Assembly: GCA_945835425.1 (NCBI GenBank)
Contig: CAMAJC010000062.1
Location: forward strand, 1 to 8,675
Length of the DNA: 8,675 nucleotides
Reading direction: 5' to 3'
Source of the DNA: an uncultured Clostridia bacterium
GTDB lineage: Bacteria; Bacillota; Clostridia; Oscillospirales; Ruminococcaceae
Part shown: positions 1 to 5,122 of the stretch, in pieces
Position numbering within the stretch: the first letter of the stretch is position 1
Layout: each line of letters starts with the position of its first letter
Notes under the pieces: generated by a model
What the model was told of the DNA's origin: nothing
Seen by the model: the letters and a program-made list of their open reading frames with translations, nothing else
Database searches by the model: none
Translations under genes and position numbers: made by a program

Positions 1-1562
1 GAGATTTTATCCTATTTTCCCCTTCTATCTTGTTTCATTCACTGAGCGTTTTCTCCAAATCATCTCCGATCGTCAGCTTTTTGGTGAGCTGGGTGCTGCC
101 GATTGTGATGTTTGTCATTATCGGGCAGCTGCTGACCAGGCACATGATGAAAAAAGCCGGCGGCGGCTCGGACGCCATGAGCTTCGGCATGGGCAAATCC
201 AACGCGAAAATTTACGTCAAGTCCTCCTCCGGCATTAAGTTTGACGACGTGGCGGGTGAGGACGAAGCCAAGGAAAACCTCGCGGAGATCGTCGACTACC
301 TTCATAACCCGCAGAAATATTCGACCATCGGCGCTTCCATGCCCAAAGGCATCCTGCTCGTCGGCCCTCCCGGCACCGGCAAAACGATGCTGGCCAAGGC
401 GGTTGCAGGCGAATCCAACGTCCCGTTTTTCTCGATTTCCGGTTCGGAGTTTGTCGAGATGTTCGTCGGCATGGGCGCAAGCAAGGTCCGCGACCTGTTC
501 AAACAGGCCAAGGAAAAGGCGCCCTGTATCGTTTTTATCGATGAGATCGACGCCATCGGCAAAAAGCGCGACGGCCAGCTGAGCTCCAACGATGAACGGG
601 AGCAGACCCTAAACCAGCTGCTGACCGAGATGGACGGCTTTGAAGGCAACAACGGCGTCATCATTCTGGCGGCGACCAACCGCCCTGAGTCCCTTGACCC
701 GGCGCTCTTACGTCCCGGACGGTTTGACCGCCGGGTTCCGGTCGAGCTGCCGGACCTGCAGGGCAGAGAAGCGATCCTGCGGGTACATGCCCGCAAGGTC
801 AAGCTGGAACCGGGCATCGATTTCACGGTCATTGCCCGTATGGCTTCCGGCGCTTCCGGCGCGGAGCTGGCCAATATCGTCAACGAAGCGGCTCTCCGTG
901 CGGTGCGCGACGGCAGAAGCGCTGTCTCCCAGGCTGACCTGGAGGAGAGCATTGAGGTCGTTATCGCCGGTTATCAGAAGAAGAACGCGATCCTGACCGA
1001 CAAGGAAAAGATGGTCGTTTCCTACCATGAGATCGGCCATGCTCTTGTGGCCGCGATGCAGTCCCATTCGGCTCCTGTCCAGAAAATCACGATTATTCCC
1101 CGTACCTCCGGCGCGCTCGGGTATACGATGCAGGTGGATGAGGGTAACCACTACCTCATGACCAAAGAGGAACTGGAAAACAAGATCGCGACCTATACCG
1201 GCGGCCGCGCGGCGGAAGAACTGGTCTTCCATTCGATTACCACCGGCGCGTCCAACGATATCGAACAGGCCACAAAACTGGCGCGGGCAATGATCACCCA
1301 GTACGGCATGAGCGATGAGTTTGACATGGTGGCGCTGGAAACGGTCACCAACCAGTACCTCGGCGGCGATACTTCGCTGGCCTGCTCGGCCCAGACTCAG
1401 GCCAGCATCGACGGCAAGGTCGTCGAGCTGGTTAAGGCTCAGCACGAAAAGGCGCTGAAAATCCTGGAGGAAAATGTCGGCAAGCTGCACGAGCTGTCCA
1501 AATACCTCTATGAAAAAGAGACGATCACCGGCGAAGAATTTATGCAGATTTTAAACAGCTGA
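1..1562 (+). CDS. ftsH: FtsH-type ATP-dependent zinc metalloprotease, 5'-truncated by window edge
   Basis: Membrane-anchored AAA+ protease that unfolds and degrades membrane and short-lived cytosolic proteins. The reading frame is open from nt 3. The first possible start, TTG at 30, has no Shine-Dalgarno sequence, so the true start probably lies upstream, with the first membrane helix and the extracytoplasmic domain. Counting from that TTG: a hydrophobic helix at about 13-32 (second membrane segment), a glycine-rich linker, Walker A GPPGTGKT at 112-119, Walker B FIDEID with D171/E172, and the second region of homology from 215 with arginine fingers R228 and R231 (RPGR). The peptidase motif is HEIGH at 333-337 (the family usually has HEAGH), with the third zinc ligand D410 in [10 protein letters not shown]. 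About 510 residues are visible; the family is usually 600-650. A terminator follows the stop codon directly. The fold and activity are clear; only the N-terminus is unresolved. Confidence 0.95.
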   Translation, partial: DFILFSPSILFHSLSVFSKSSPIVSFLVSWVLPIVMFVIIGQLLTRHMMKKAGGGSDAMSFGMGKSNAKIYVKSSSGIKFDDVAGEDEAKENLAEIVDYLHNPQKYSTIGASMPKGILLVGPPGTGKTMLAKAVAGESNVPFFSISGSEFVEMFVGMGASKVRDLFKQAKEKAPCIVFIDEIDAIGKKRDGQLSSNDEREQTLNQLLTEMDGFEGNNGVIILAATNRPESLDPALLRPGRFDRRVPVELPDLQGREAILRVHARKVKLEPGIDFTVIARMASGASGAELANIVNEAALRAVRDGRSAVSQADLEESIEVVIAGYQKKNAILTDKEKMVVSYHEIGHALVAAMQSHSAPVQKITIIPRTSGALGYTMQVDEGNHYLMTKEELENKIATYTGGRAAEELVFHSITTGASNDIEQATKLARAMITQYGMSDEFDMVALETVTNQYLGGDTSLACSAQTQASIDGKVVELVKAQHEKALKILEENVGKLHELSKYLYEKETITGEEFMQILNS

Positions 1563-1568
1563 TTGCAG

Positions 1569-1600
1569 ACGGACGGGGAATTTTCTCCGTCCGTTTTTCT
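1569..1600 (+). terminator. Intrinsic terminator after ftsH
   Basis: ACGGACGG (1569-1576) pairs perfectly with CCGTCCGT (1587-1594), and the stem can be extended inward by G-T, G-C and A-T pairs. A run of T (1594-1598) and CT follow. It lies 6 nt after the ftsH stop codon and isolates ftsH from the next gene. Confidence 0.9.
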
Positions 1601-1620
1601 ATGCATCCATTCTCAAAAAG

Positions 1621-1634
1621 CATGATATATCATG
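1621..1634. promoter_or_regulatory. 14-bp perfect palindrome upstream of the aldo/keto reductase promoter
   Basis: CATGATATATCATG equals its own reverse complement. It ends 12 bp before the -35 box at 1647, a position typical of an operator for an activator or upstream-binding regulator. No T-run follows, so it is not a terminator. The cognate regulator is unknown; chance occurrence in AT-rich intergenic DNA is possible. Confidence 0.45.
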
Positions 1635-1646
1635 AAGAATAAGTAT

Positions 1647-1675
1647 TTTACATTTTCCCGCCGCTGCGGTATACT
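1647..1675 (+). promoter_or_regulatory. Sigma-A promoter for the aldo/keto reductase gene
   Basis: -35 TTTACA (1647-1652) and -10 TATACT (1670-1675) are separated by 17 bp. The predicted transcription start is near 1682, giving a leader of about 33 nt before the ATG at 1715. Confidence 0.85.
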
Positions 1676-1714
1676 GTAAACAGGAAAAACGGATTCTCAG
1701 AAAGGATGGTACAG

Positions 1715-2701
1715 ATGGAATATGTAAAACTGGGCAAAACAGATATCGAGGTTTCCCGTATCTGCTTGGGGTGCATGGGCTTCGGGGACGCGGCCAGCGG
1801 TCAGCACAGCTGGACCCTCGGCGAGGAGGATTCCCGGGCAATCATCAAACGGGCGCTGGAGCTGGGCGTCAACTTCTTTGACACCGCCATCGCGTATCAG
1901 GGCGGCAGCAGCGAGCGGTTCCTCGGCAGGGCGATGCGCGATATGGCCCGTCGGGATGAGGTGGTCATCGCGACCAAGTTCCTTCCCCGGACACCGGACG
2001 AGATCGAAAAAGGTGTCAGCGGCCAGGAACATGTGGCAAATATGCTGGACAAAAGCCTATCAAACCTCGGGATGGACTATGTCGATCTGTATATTTATCA
2101 TATGTGGGATTACCATACGCCCATGGAGGAGATCATGGAAGGGCTGCATAACGCCGTGCAGGCAGGAAAAGCCCGCGCCATCGGCATTTCCAACTGCTAC
2201 GCCTGGCAGCTGGCAAAGGCAAACGCACTGGCGGAGAGAAACGGCTGGAGCCGGTTTGTGTCGGTGCAGGGCCATTATAACCTGCTGTTCCGGGAAGAGG
2301 AGCGGGAAATGGCGCCGCTGTGTAAAGCAGACGGCATCGCTATGACGCCGTACAGCCCGCTGGCTTCCGGACGGCTGGTCAAGCCCCGGAATGAAACCTC
2401 CAAACGGCTGGAAGAGGACAGCTACGCCAAAGGCAAGTACGATGCGACCGCCGCGCAGGATGCGGTCATCATCGACCGGGTCGCGGAACTGGCGGAAAAG
2501 CGCGGCCTGACCCGGACGCAGGTGGCTCTTGGATGGCTGCTGAGCAAGGTCACATCTCCTGTGGTGGGCGCAACCAAGCTCCGCCATATCGAGGAAGCTG
2601 CCGGCGCAGTAGGCGTTCAGTTGTCAGATGCGGAAAAGGCGTATCTGGAGGAAATGTATCTGCCGCATAAGCTGGTGGGCGTCATGAAAGAGAATCATTA
2701 A
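1715..2701 (+). CDS. Aldo/keto reductase, YajO-like
   Basis: Cytosolic NAD(P)H-dependent oxidoreductase with a TIM-barrel fold that reduces aldehydes or ketones. The chosen start is ATG 1715 (328 aa), because the SD-like AGAAAGG at 1699-1705 is correctly spaced from it but directly abuts the in-frame ATG at 1706. The N-terminus MEYVKLGKTDIEVSRICLG is typical of the family. The catalytic tetrad is D56 (NFFDTA), Y61, K88 (IATKF) and H129 (YIYHMWD). A cofactor-binding strand (AIGISNCYAWQL) and the C-terminal QVALGWLLSK segment are also present. The HYNL..REEEREM and PYSPLASGRL stretches match what I remember of the E. coli YajO subgroup, whose members have been linked to sugar-phosphate or general carbonyl reduction. 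The physiological substrate cannot be read from the sequence. It is monocistronic, with its own promoter and a shared bidirectional terminator. Confidence 0.93.
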   Translation: MEYVKLGKTDIEVSRICLGCMGFGDAASGQHSWTLGEEDSRAIIKRALELGVNFFDTAIAYQGGSSERFLGRAMRDMARRDEVVIATKFLPRTPDEIEKGVSGQEHVANMLDKSLSNLGMDYVDLYIYHMWDYHTPMEEIMEGLHNAVQAGKARAIGISNCYAWQLAKANALAERNGWSRFVSVQGHYNLLFREEEREMAPLCKADGIAMTPYSPLASGRLVKPRNETSKRLEEDSYAKGKYDATAAQDAVIIDRVAELAEKRGLTRTQVALGWLLSKVTSPVVGATKLRHIEEAAGAVGVQLSDAEKAYLEEMYLPHKLVGVMKENH

Positions 2702-2707
2702 AAAGGA

Positions 2708-2744
2708 AAAAGCACCTCCCGCTGCAACGGTGAGAGGTGCTTTT
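2708..2744. terminator. Bidirectional intrinsic terminator between convergent genes
   Basis: AAAAGCACCTC (2708-2718) pairs perfectly with GAGGTGCTTTT (2734-2744), and a small CCG/CGG pairing lies inside the loop. On the plus strand the stem ends in TTTT; on the minus strand it is followed by a T-rich tail. It therefore serves both the aldo/keto reductase gene (plus) and the flavodiiron gene (minus, stop at 2756). Confidence 0.9.
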
Positions 2745-2755
2745 GCTGTTTATCT

Positions 2756-3958
2756 TCAGAAGGAAGCCTTGATCGCGTCGGCCAGAGCGCCCAGTTCTTC
2801 GTACGTCTTTTCCGAAACGGTGGAGCGCAGGGTGGCGACCGGCTCCAGAACGGTAGTGTTCTTGAAAGCGCTGACTGCCTGCTGCATCAGCTTGCCGCTC
2901 ATCGGCGCCCAGGTGCCGTTCTGCACCAGGCCGACGGTGCGGTTCTGCATCGAATGGGCGGTGAGGTCGGACAGCAGGGCCTCCATCGGGGAGAAGATGC
3001 CCGCGTTATAGGTGGAGGAAGCAAAGACCAGATGGCTCATTTTGAAGGCTTCCGAGAGGATATAGGATGCGTGGGTCGCCGAAACGTCGTACATCGCGAT
3101 ATTGGTGATGCCGCGCTCGGCCAGCATACCGGCGAGAATCTCGGCTGCGTTTTCGGTGCCGCCGTAGATGGAACCGTAAGCGATCAGCACGCCCTTTTCT
3201 TCCGGCGCGTAGGTCGCCCAGGTCATGTATTTGTCAATGAACCAGCCGATCGTCTCACCGCGCAGCACCCAGCCGTGCAGCGGGCAGACCATCTGGATAT
3301 CCAGCCCAGCCGCCTTTTTTAAGAGCGCCGCGACCTGCGGGCCGTACTTGCCGACGATGTTGGTGTAATACCGTCTTGCCTCGTCCAGATGGCGGTTCTC
3401 AAAATCGACCTCGTCCGCGAAGATGCTGCCGGAGACTGCGCCGAAGGTGCCGAAGGCGTCCGCAGAGAAGAGGATTTTGTCGGTCGCGTCATAAGTGACC
3501 ATGGCTTCCGGCCAGTGGACCATCGGCGCCATGACGAAGGTGAAGGCGTGTCCGCCGATGGTGAGGGAATCGCCCTCTTTGATGACGACGGCGCGGGAAT
3601 CGATGTCAAAATCAAAGAACTGCTTGATCATGGCGACGGTCTTGGCGTTGCAGATGATCTTTGCTTCCGGGTAGCGCAGGACGGTGTCCGCCAGGGTCGC
3701 GCAGTGGTCCGGCTCCATATGGTTGACGACGATGTAGTCCAAAGTGCGGCCATTCAGCAGATGGGCGATGTTTTCAAAGAAGACTCCTGCGACAGCATGG
3801 TCGACGGTATCCATCAGGACGGTCTGTTCGCCGACATACAGGTAAGCGTTATAGGAAACGCCCTGCGGAATCGGATATACATTCTCAAAAAGGGCCAGAC
3901 GGCGGTCGTTTCCGCCGATCCAGTAAAGATCATGGGTCAGCTGCTTAACATTATACAT
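2756..3958 (-). CDS. fprA: A-type flavoprotein (flavodiiron O2/NO reductase), FprA-like
   Basis: Cytosolic enzyme that reduces O2 to water and/or NO to N2O, protecting anaerobes from oxygen and nitrosative stress. Start chosen: ATG at 3958 (400 aa, beginning MYNVKQLTHDLYWIG), because AGGAAG lies 11 nt upstream; the in-frame GTG at 3970 would abut that SD. The N-terminal metallo-beta-lactamase-like domain (about 1-250) carries all expected diiron ligands: H80, E82, D84 and H85 (HMEPDH), H148, D167 (SADAFG) and H228 (CPLHG). The C-terminal flavodoxin domain (about 256-395) has the FMN phosphate loop GSIYGGTEN and later STYNAG. No rubredoxin or flavin-reductase extension follows, so it is a class A protein that must take electrons from a separate rubredoxin or similar partner, not seen here. 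It is transcribed from a perfect-consensus promoter divergent from hsp20. O2 versus NO preference cannot be read directly. Confidence 0.96.
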   Translation of the reverse strand: MYNVKQLTHDLYWIGGNDRRLALFENVYPIPQGVSYNAYLYVGEQTVLMDTVDHAVAGVFFENIAHLLNGRTLDYIVVNHMEPDHCATLADTVLRYPEAKIICNAKTVAMIKQFFDFDIDSRAVVIKEGDSLTIGGHAFTFVMAPMVHWPEAMVTYDATDKILFSADAFGTFGAVSGSIFADEVDFENRHLDEARRYYTNIVGKYGPQVAALLKKAAGLDIQMVCPLHGWVLRGETIGWFIDKYMTWATYAPEEKGVLIAYGSIYGGTENAAEILAGMLAERGITNIAMYDVSATHASYILSEAFKMSHLVFASSTYNAGIFSPMEALLSDLTAHSMQNRTVGLVQNGTWAPMSGKLMQQAVSAFKNTTVLEPVATLRSTVSEKTYEELGALADAIKASF

Positions 3959-4035
3959 GATACGATGCACTTCCTTTTCTCTTTATCTGAAACGCAGAGC
4001 CGAGTTCCAGCCGCAGAAGGGCAGACGGTCAAACG

Positions 4036-4046
4036 TTTCCTGGAAA
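4036..4046. promoter_or_regulatory. Short inverted repeat in the fprA leader
   Basis: TTTCC-T-GGAAA is an 11-nt inverted repeat 10-20 nt downstream of the predicted fprA transcription start, a position suited to a repressor site. It is short enough to be chance. Confidence 0.2.
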
Positions 4047-4062
4047 TATTCTAATCTATTTC

Positions 4063-4091
4063 AGTATAGCATGACGATCTTCCACTGTCAA
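4063..4091 (-). promoter_or_regulatory. Sigma-A promoter for fprA
   Basis: On the minus strand, -35 TTGACA (4091-4086) and -10 TATACT (4068-4063) are separated by 17 bp, a consensus-grade promoter. The predicted start near 4056 gives a leader of about 98 nt before the ATG at 3958. This suggests high or tightly repressible expression. Confidence 0.9.
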
Positions 4092-4127
4092 GATTTTGTG
4101 GACGGGCAGAGAAAATTATGCGGATTC

Positions 4128-4146
4128 GTGCAAGATATATTTGCAC
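4128..4146. promoter_or_regulatory. Inverted repeat between the divergent fprA and hsp20 promoters
   Basis: GTGCAA-N7-TTGCAC, with perfect 6-bp arms, centred 46 bp upstream of the fprA -35 box and about 115 bp upstream of the hsp20 transcription start. It is placed like an activator or shared-regulator site. It is not a terminator, since no U-tract follows in either direction. The regulator is unknown. Confidence 0.35.
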
Positions 4147-4203
4147 AAAAGAAAATCGGGGCACACAGGCGGAGATTAACCGAGTATGAAACTTTTGTTA
4201 AAA

Positions 4204-4230
4204 TTAGCACTCTGGTATTGACAGTGCTAA
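4204..4230. promoter_or_regulatory. CIRCE operator (HrcA binding site)
   Basis: TTAGCACTC-N9-CAGTGCTAA matches the CIRCE consensus TTAGCACTC-N9-GAGTGCTAA at 17 of 18 arm positions; the only mismatch is the innermost base of the right arm. It overlaps the -35 box (4218-4223) of the hsp20 promoter, so HrcA bound here should block RNA polymerase until heat or unfolded protein inactivates it through GroE titration. That mechanism is known for the element and is inferred here. Confidence 0.95.
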
Positions 4231-4245
4231 AAATCGTGGTATAAT
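4218..4245 (+). promoter_or_regulatory. Sigma-A promoter for hsp20
   Basis: -35 TTGACA (4218-4223) lies inside the CIRCE element. -10 TATAAT (4240-4245) follows at 16 bp. Predicted start near 4252, giving a 5' leader of about 143 nt. Confidence 0.92.
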
Positions 4246-4262
4246 AAAGTCAGAACAAGAAA

Positions 4263-4312
4263 GAGAGGACAAAAGATGAAGAGCGCAGAAGCTCAAAAGC
4301 TTCGATCCTCTC
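4263..4312 (+). promoter_or_regulatory. Folded RNA element in the hsp20 leader
   Basis: Two nested perfect pairings are visible. The outer stem is GAGAGGA (4263-4269) with TCCTCTC (4306-4312); the inner hairpin is GAAGCT (4288-4293) with AGCTTC (4298-4303) around a CAAA loop. The outer stem would bury the Shine-Dalgarno sequence of the small leader ORF that starts at 4276. The same TCCTC segment (4306-4310) is also complementary to GAGGA in the hsp20 Shine-Dalgarno (4383-4387), so two exclusive pairings are possible. This is a candidate RNA thermometer or translational switch; the function is inferred. Confidence 0.4.
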
Positions 4313-4401
4313 CGGAAGGTTCCATGAAAAAACGACCGCTTGAAACAACGGCAAAACGATCAACATATAAAGAAATGAATTGGAGGAATGACTTATGTTG
4401 A
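4276..4401 (+). CDS. Putative 41-residue leader ORF overlapping the hsp20 start
   Basis: The ATG at 4276 is preceded by a good Shine-Dalgarno (AGAGAGG, 4262-4268, 7-nt spacing) just after the hsp20 transcription start. The frame runs 41 codons to a TGA at 4399-4401, overlapping the hsp20 ATG (4395) by 7 nt in a different frame. Such overlap commonly gives translational coupling. The predicted peptide begins MKSAEAQKLRSSPEG, is hydrophilic and strongly basic (many Lys and Arg), has one Trp near the end and a final Cys, and shows no signal peptide, membrane helix or domain I recognise. It may be a real small protein, a leader whose translation controls hsp20, or a chance frame within a structured leader. 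No database comparison was possible. Confidence 0.4.
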   Translation: MKSAEAQKLRSSPEGSMKKRPLETTAKRSTYKEMNWRNDLC

Positions 4402-4838
4402 TGCCGAGTATTTTTGGTGAGAATCTGTTTGATAACTGGTTTACCCCGATGGAGCGCGAGTTCTATAACGGACATAACCCGCTGTACGGCAAGAACGAGA
4501 AAAACCTGATGAAGACCGACGTGAAGGAGAAAGACGGTAACTACGAACTGGATATCGACCTGCCGGGCTTCAAGAAGGAGGACGTCACCATCCAGCTGGA
4601 GAACGGCTACCTGACCATCACCGCTGCCAAGGGCCTGGATAAGGATGAAAACGACGACAAGGGCGGCTATATCCGCAAGGAACGCTGGTTTGGCAACTGC
4701 AGCCGCAGCTTCTACGTCGGCGACGGCATCCGCAGCGAGGATATCAAAGCGAAGATGGAGGACGGCATCCTGCACATGACCATGCCGAAAGAAACAAAAC
4801 AAATCCCGCAGCGCAACACCATCCTGATCGAAGGATAA
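4395..4838 (+). CDS. Small heat-shock protein, Hsp20/alpha-crystallin family
   Basis: ATP-independent cytosolic holdase chaperone that binds unfolding proteins and keeps them refoldable by DnaK or GroEL. At 147 aa it has the usual bacterial length. GGAGG (4382-4386) sits 8 nt before the ATG. A short N-terminal arm (about 1-38, MLMPSIFGENLFDNWF) precedes the alpha-crystallin domain (about 39-135), which shows the TDVKEKDGNYELDIDLPGF opening, the RSFYV strand and the A-x-x-x-D-G-I-L signature (AKMEDGIL). The C-terminal tail carries an I-x-I/L type anchor (TILIEG) that fits the groove of a neighbouring subunit in the oligomer. Regulation is visible: the CIRCE element over the promoter implies HrcA control, and the structured leader with an overlapping small ORF hints at a second, translational layer. 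It is monocistronic, with a strong terminator. Confidence 0.95.
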   Translation: MLMPSIFGENLFDNWFTPMEREFYNGHNPLYGKNEKNLMKTDVKEKDGNYELDIDLPGFKKEDVTIQLENGYLTITAAKGLDKDENDDKGGYIRKERWFGNCSRSFYVGDGIRSEDIKAKMEDGILHMTMPKETKQIPQRNTILIEG

Positions 4839-4890
4839 GCAGGAAACCGCTGCAAACAGCAATATCAAGTGATTGATTTTATATAAATGG

Positions 4891-4922
4891 GCGCTCTGTA
4901 CGAAAGTACAGGGCGCTTTTCT
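4891..4922 (+). terminator. Intrinsic terminator after hsp20
   Basis: An 11-bp stem (4891-4901 with 4906-4916, one G-T pair) is closed by a GAAA tetraloop and followed by TTTTCT. It begins 53 nt after the hsp20 stop codon. Confidence 0.93.
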
Positions 4923-4950
4923 GTTGCAAATTGGGTGTTTTATAAAGGTG

Positions 4951-4997
4951 CGGCGGGCTGAGGGTCGTAATGTCCGCAGGACATTGGAGCCCTACCG
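4951..4997. repeat. Imperfect palindromic hairpin element between hsp20 and the choline operon
   Basis: Nested pairings run CGG/CCG (4951-4953, 4995-4997), GGGCT/AGCCC (4955-4959, 4988-4992) and AATGTCC/GGACATT (4969-4975, 4979-4985) around a GCA loop. No T-run follows on the plus strand. It lies between the hsp20 terminator and the next promoter, so it is probably outside any strong transcript. It could be a dispersed intergenic palindrome (REP-like), but only one copy is visible here. Confidence 0.4.
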
Positions 4998-5037
4998 ATT
5001 ATTTCCGGCGTAAAAGCAGAAAAAAGCTTCGTATGCC

Positions 5038-5066
5038 TTGACAATAGCAGGTGCAGGGTATATACT
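5038..5066 (+). promoter_or_regulatory. Sigma-A promoter for the choline operon
   Basis: -35 TTGACA (5038-5043) and -10 TATACT (5061-5066) are separated by 17 bp, a consensus-grade promoter. The predicted start is near 5073, inside the first of two tandem operators. The leader to the TTG start at 5123 is about 50 nt. Confidence 0.92.
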
Positions 5067-5096
5067 GTTCATGTCATGAACGTTCAAGATATGAAC
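5067..5096. promoter_or_regulatory. Two tandem GTTCA-N5-TGAAC operators at the transcription start
   Basis: The first site, GTTCATGTCATGAAC (5067-5081), is a perfect 7-bp inverted repeat around one base. The second (5082-5096) is GTTCA-AGATA-TGAAC. The two 15-bp sites abut exactly, so the junction TGAACGTTCA is itself a 10-bp palindrome. They begin at the base after the -10 box and cover the predicted +1, a classical repressor position. The nearest candidate regulator is the winged-helix domain encoded by the gene directly downstream; that link is inferred. Confidence 0.8.
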
Positions 5097-5110
5097 GATG
5101 TAAGCAACAC

Positions 5111-5116
5111 AGGAGG
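5111..5116 (+). promoter_or_regulatory. Ribosome binding site that fixes the TTG start
   Basis: AGGAGG lies 6 nt before the TTG at 5123. It decides the start in favour of TTG; the longer frame from GTG 5051 would begin upstream of the -10 box and the predicted transcription start. Confidence 0.9.
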
Positions 5117-5122
5117 TACACC

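Noticed and set aside
708..1490. 260-codon minus-strand open frame opposite ftsH
   Set aside because: It is opposite the conserved FtsH AAA+ and peptidase regions, with no SD or family features.
1647..1680. TTTACA-N22-TGTAAA inverted repeat around the aldo/keto reductase promoter
   Set aside because: The left arm is the -35 box itself and the right arm is AT-rich; with 6-bp arms and a 22-nt spacer it is most simply chance.
3389..4054. 221-codon plus-strand open frame opposite fprA
   Set aside because: It runs antisense through the diiron-ligand region of fprA and across its leader; no recognisable domain.
4288..4303. GAAGCT-CAAA-AGCTTC hairpin as a transcription attenuator
   Set aside because: No T-run follows the hairpin, so it is not an intrinsic terminator. 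It is kept only as part of the possible folded leader.
5067..5096. LexA/SOS box in the GAAC/GTTC-rich operator region
   Set aside because: The Firmicute LexA box needs GAAC-N4-GTTC. Here GAAC and GTTC abut directly, and the outer half-sites are GTTCA...TGAAC with 5-nt spacing, the reverse order.
5051..5122. N-terminal extension of the choline kinase fusion from GTG 5051 (24 extra residues)
   Set aside because: This stretch contains the -10 box, the tandem operators and the AGGAGG ribosome binding site; transcription is predicted to start inside it. TTG 5123 has ideal SD spacing and gives a normal winged-helix start.
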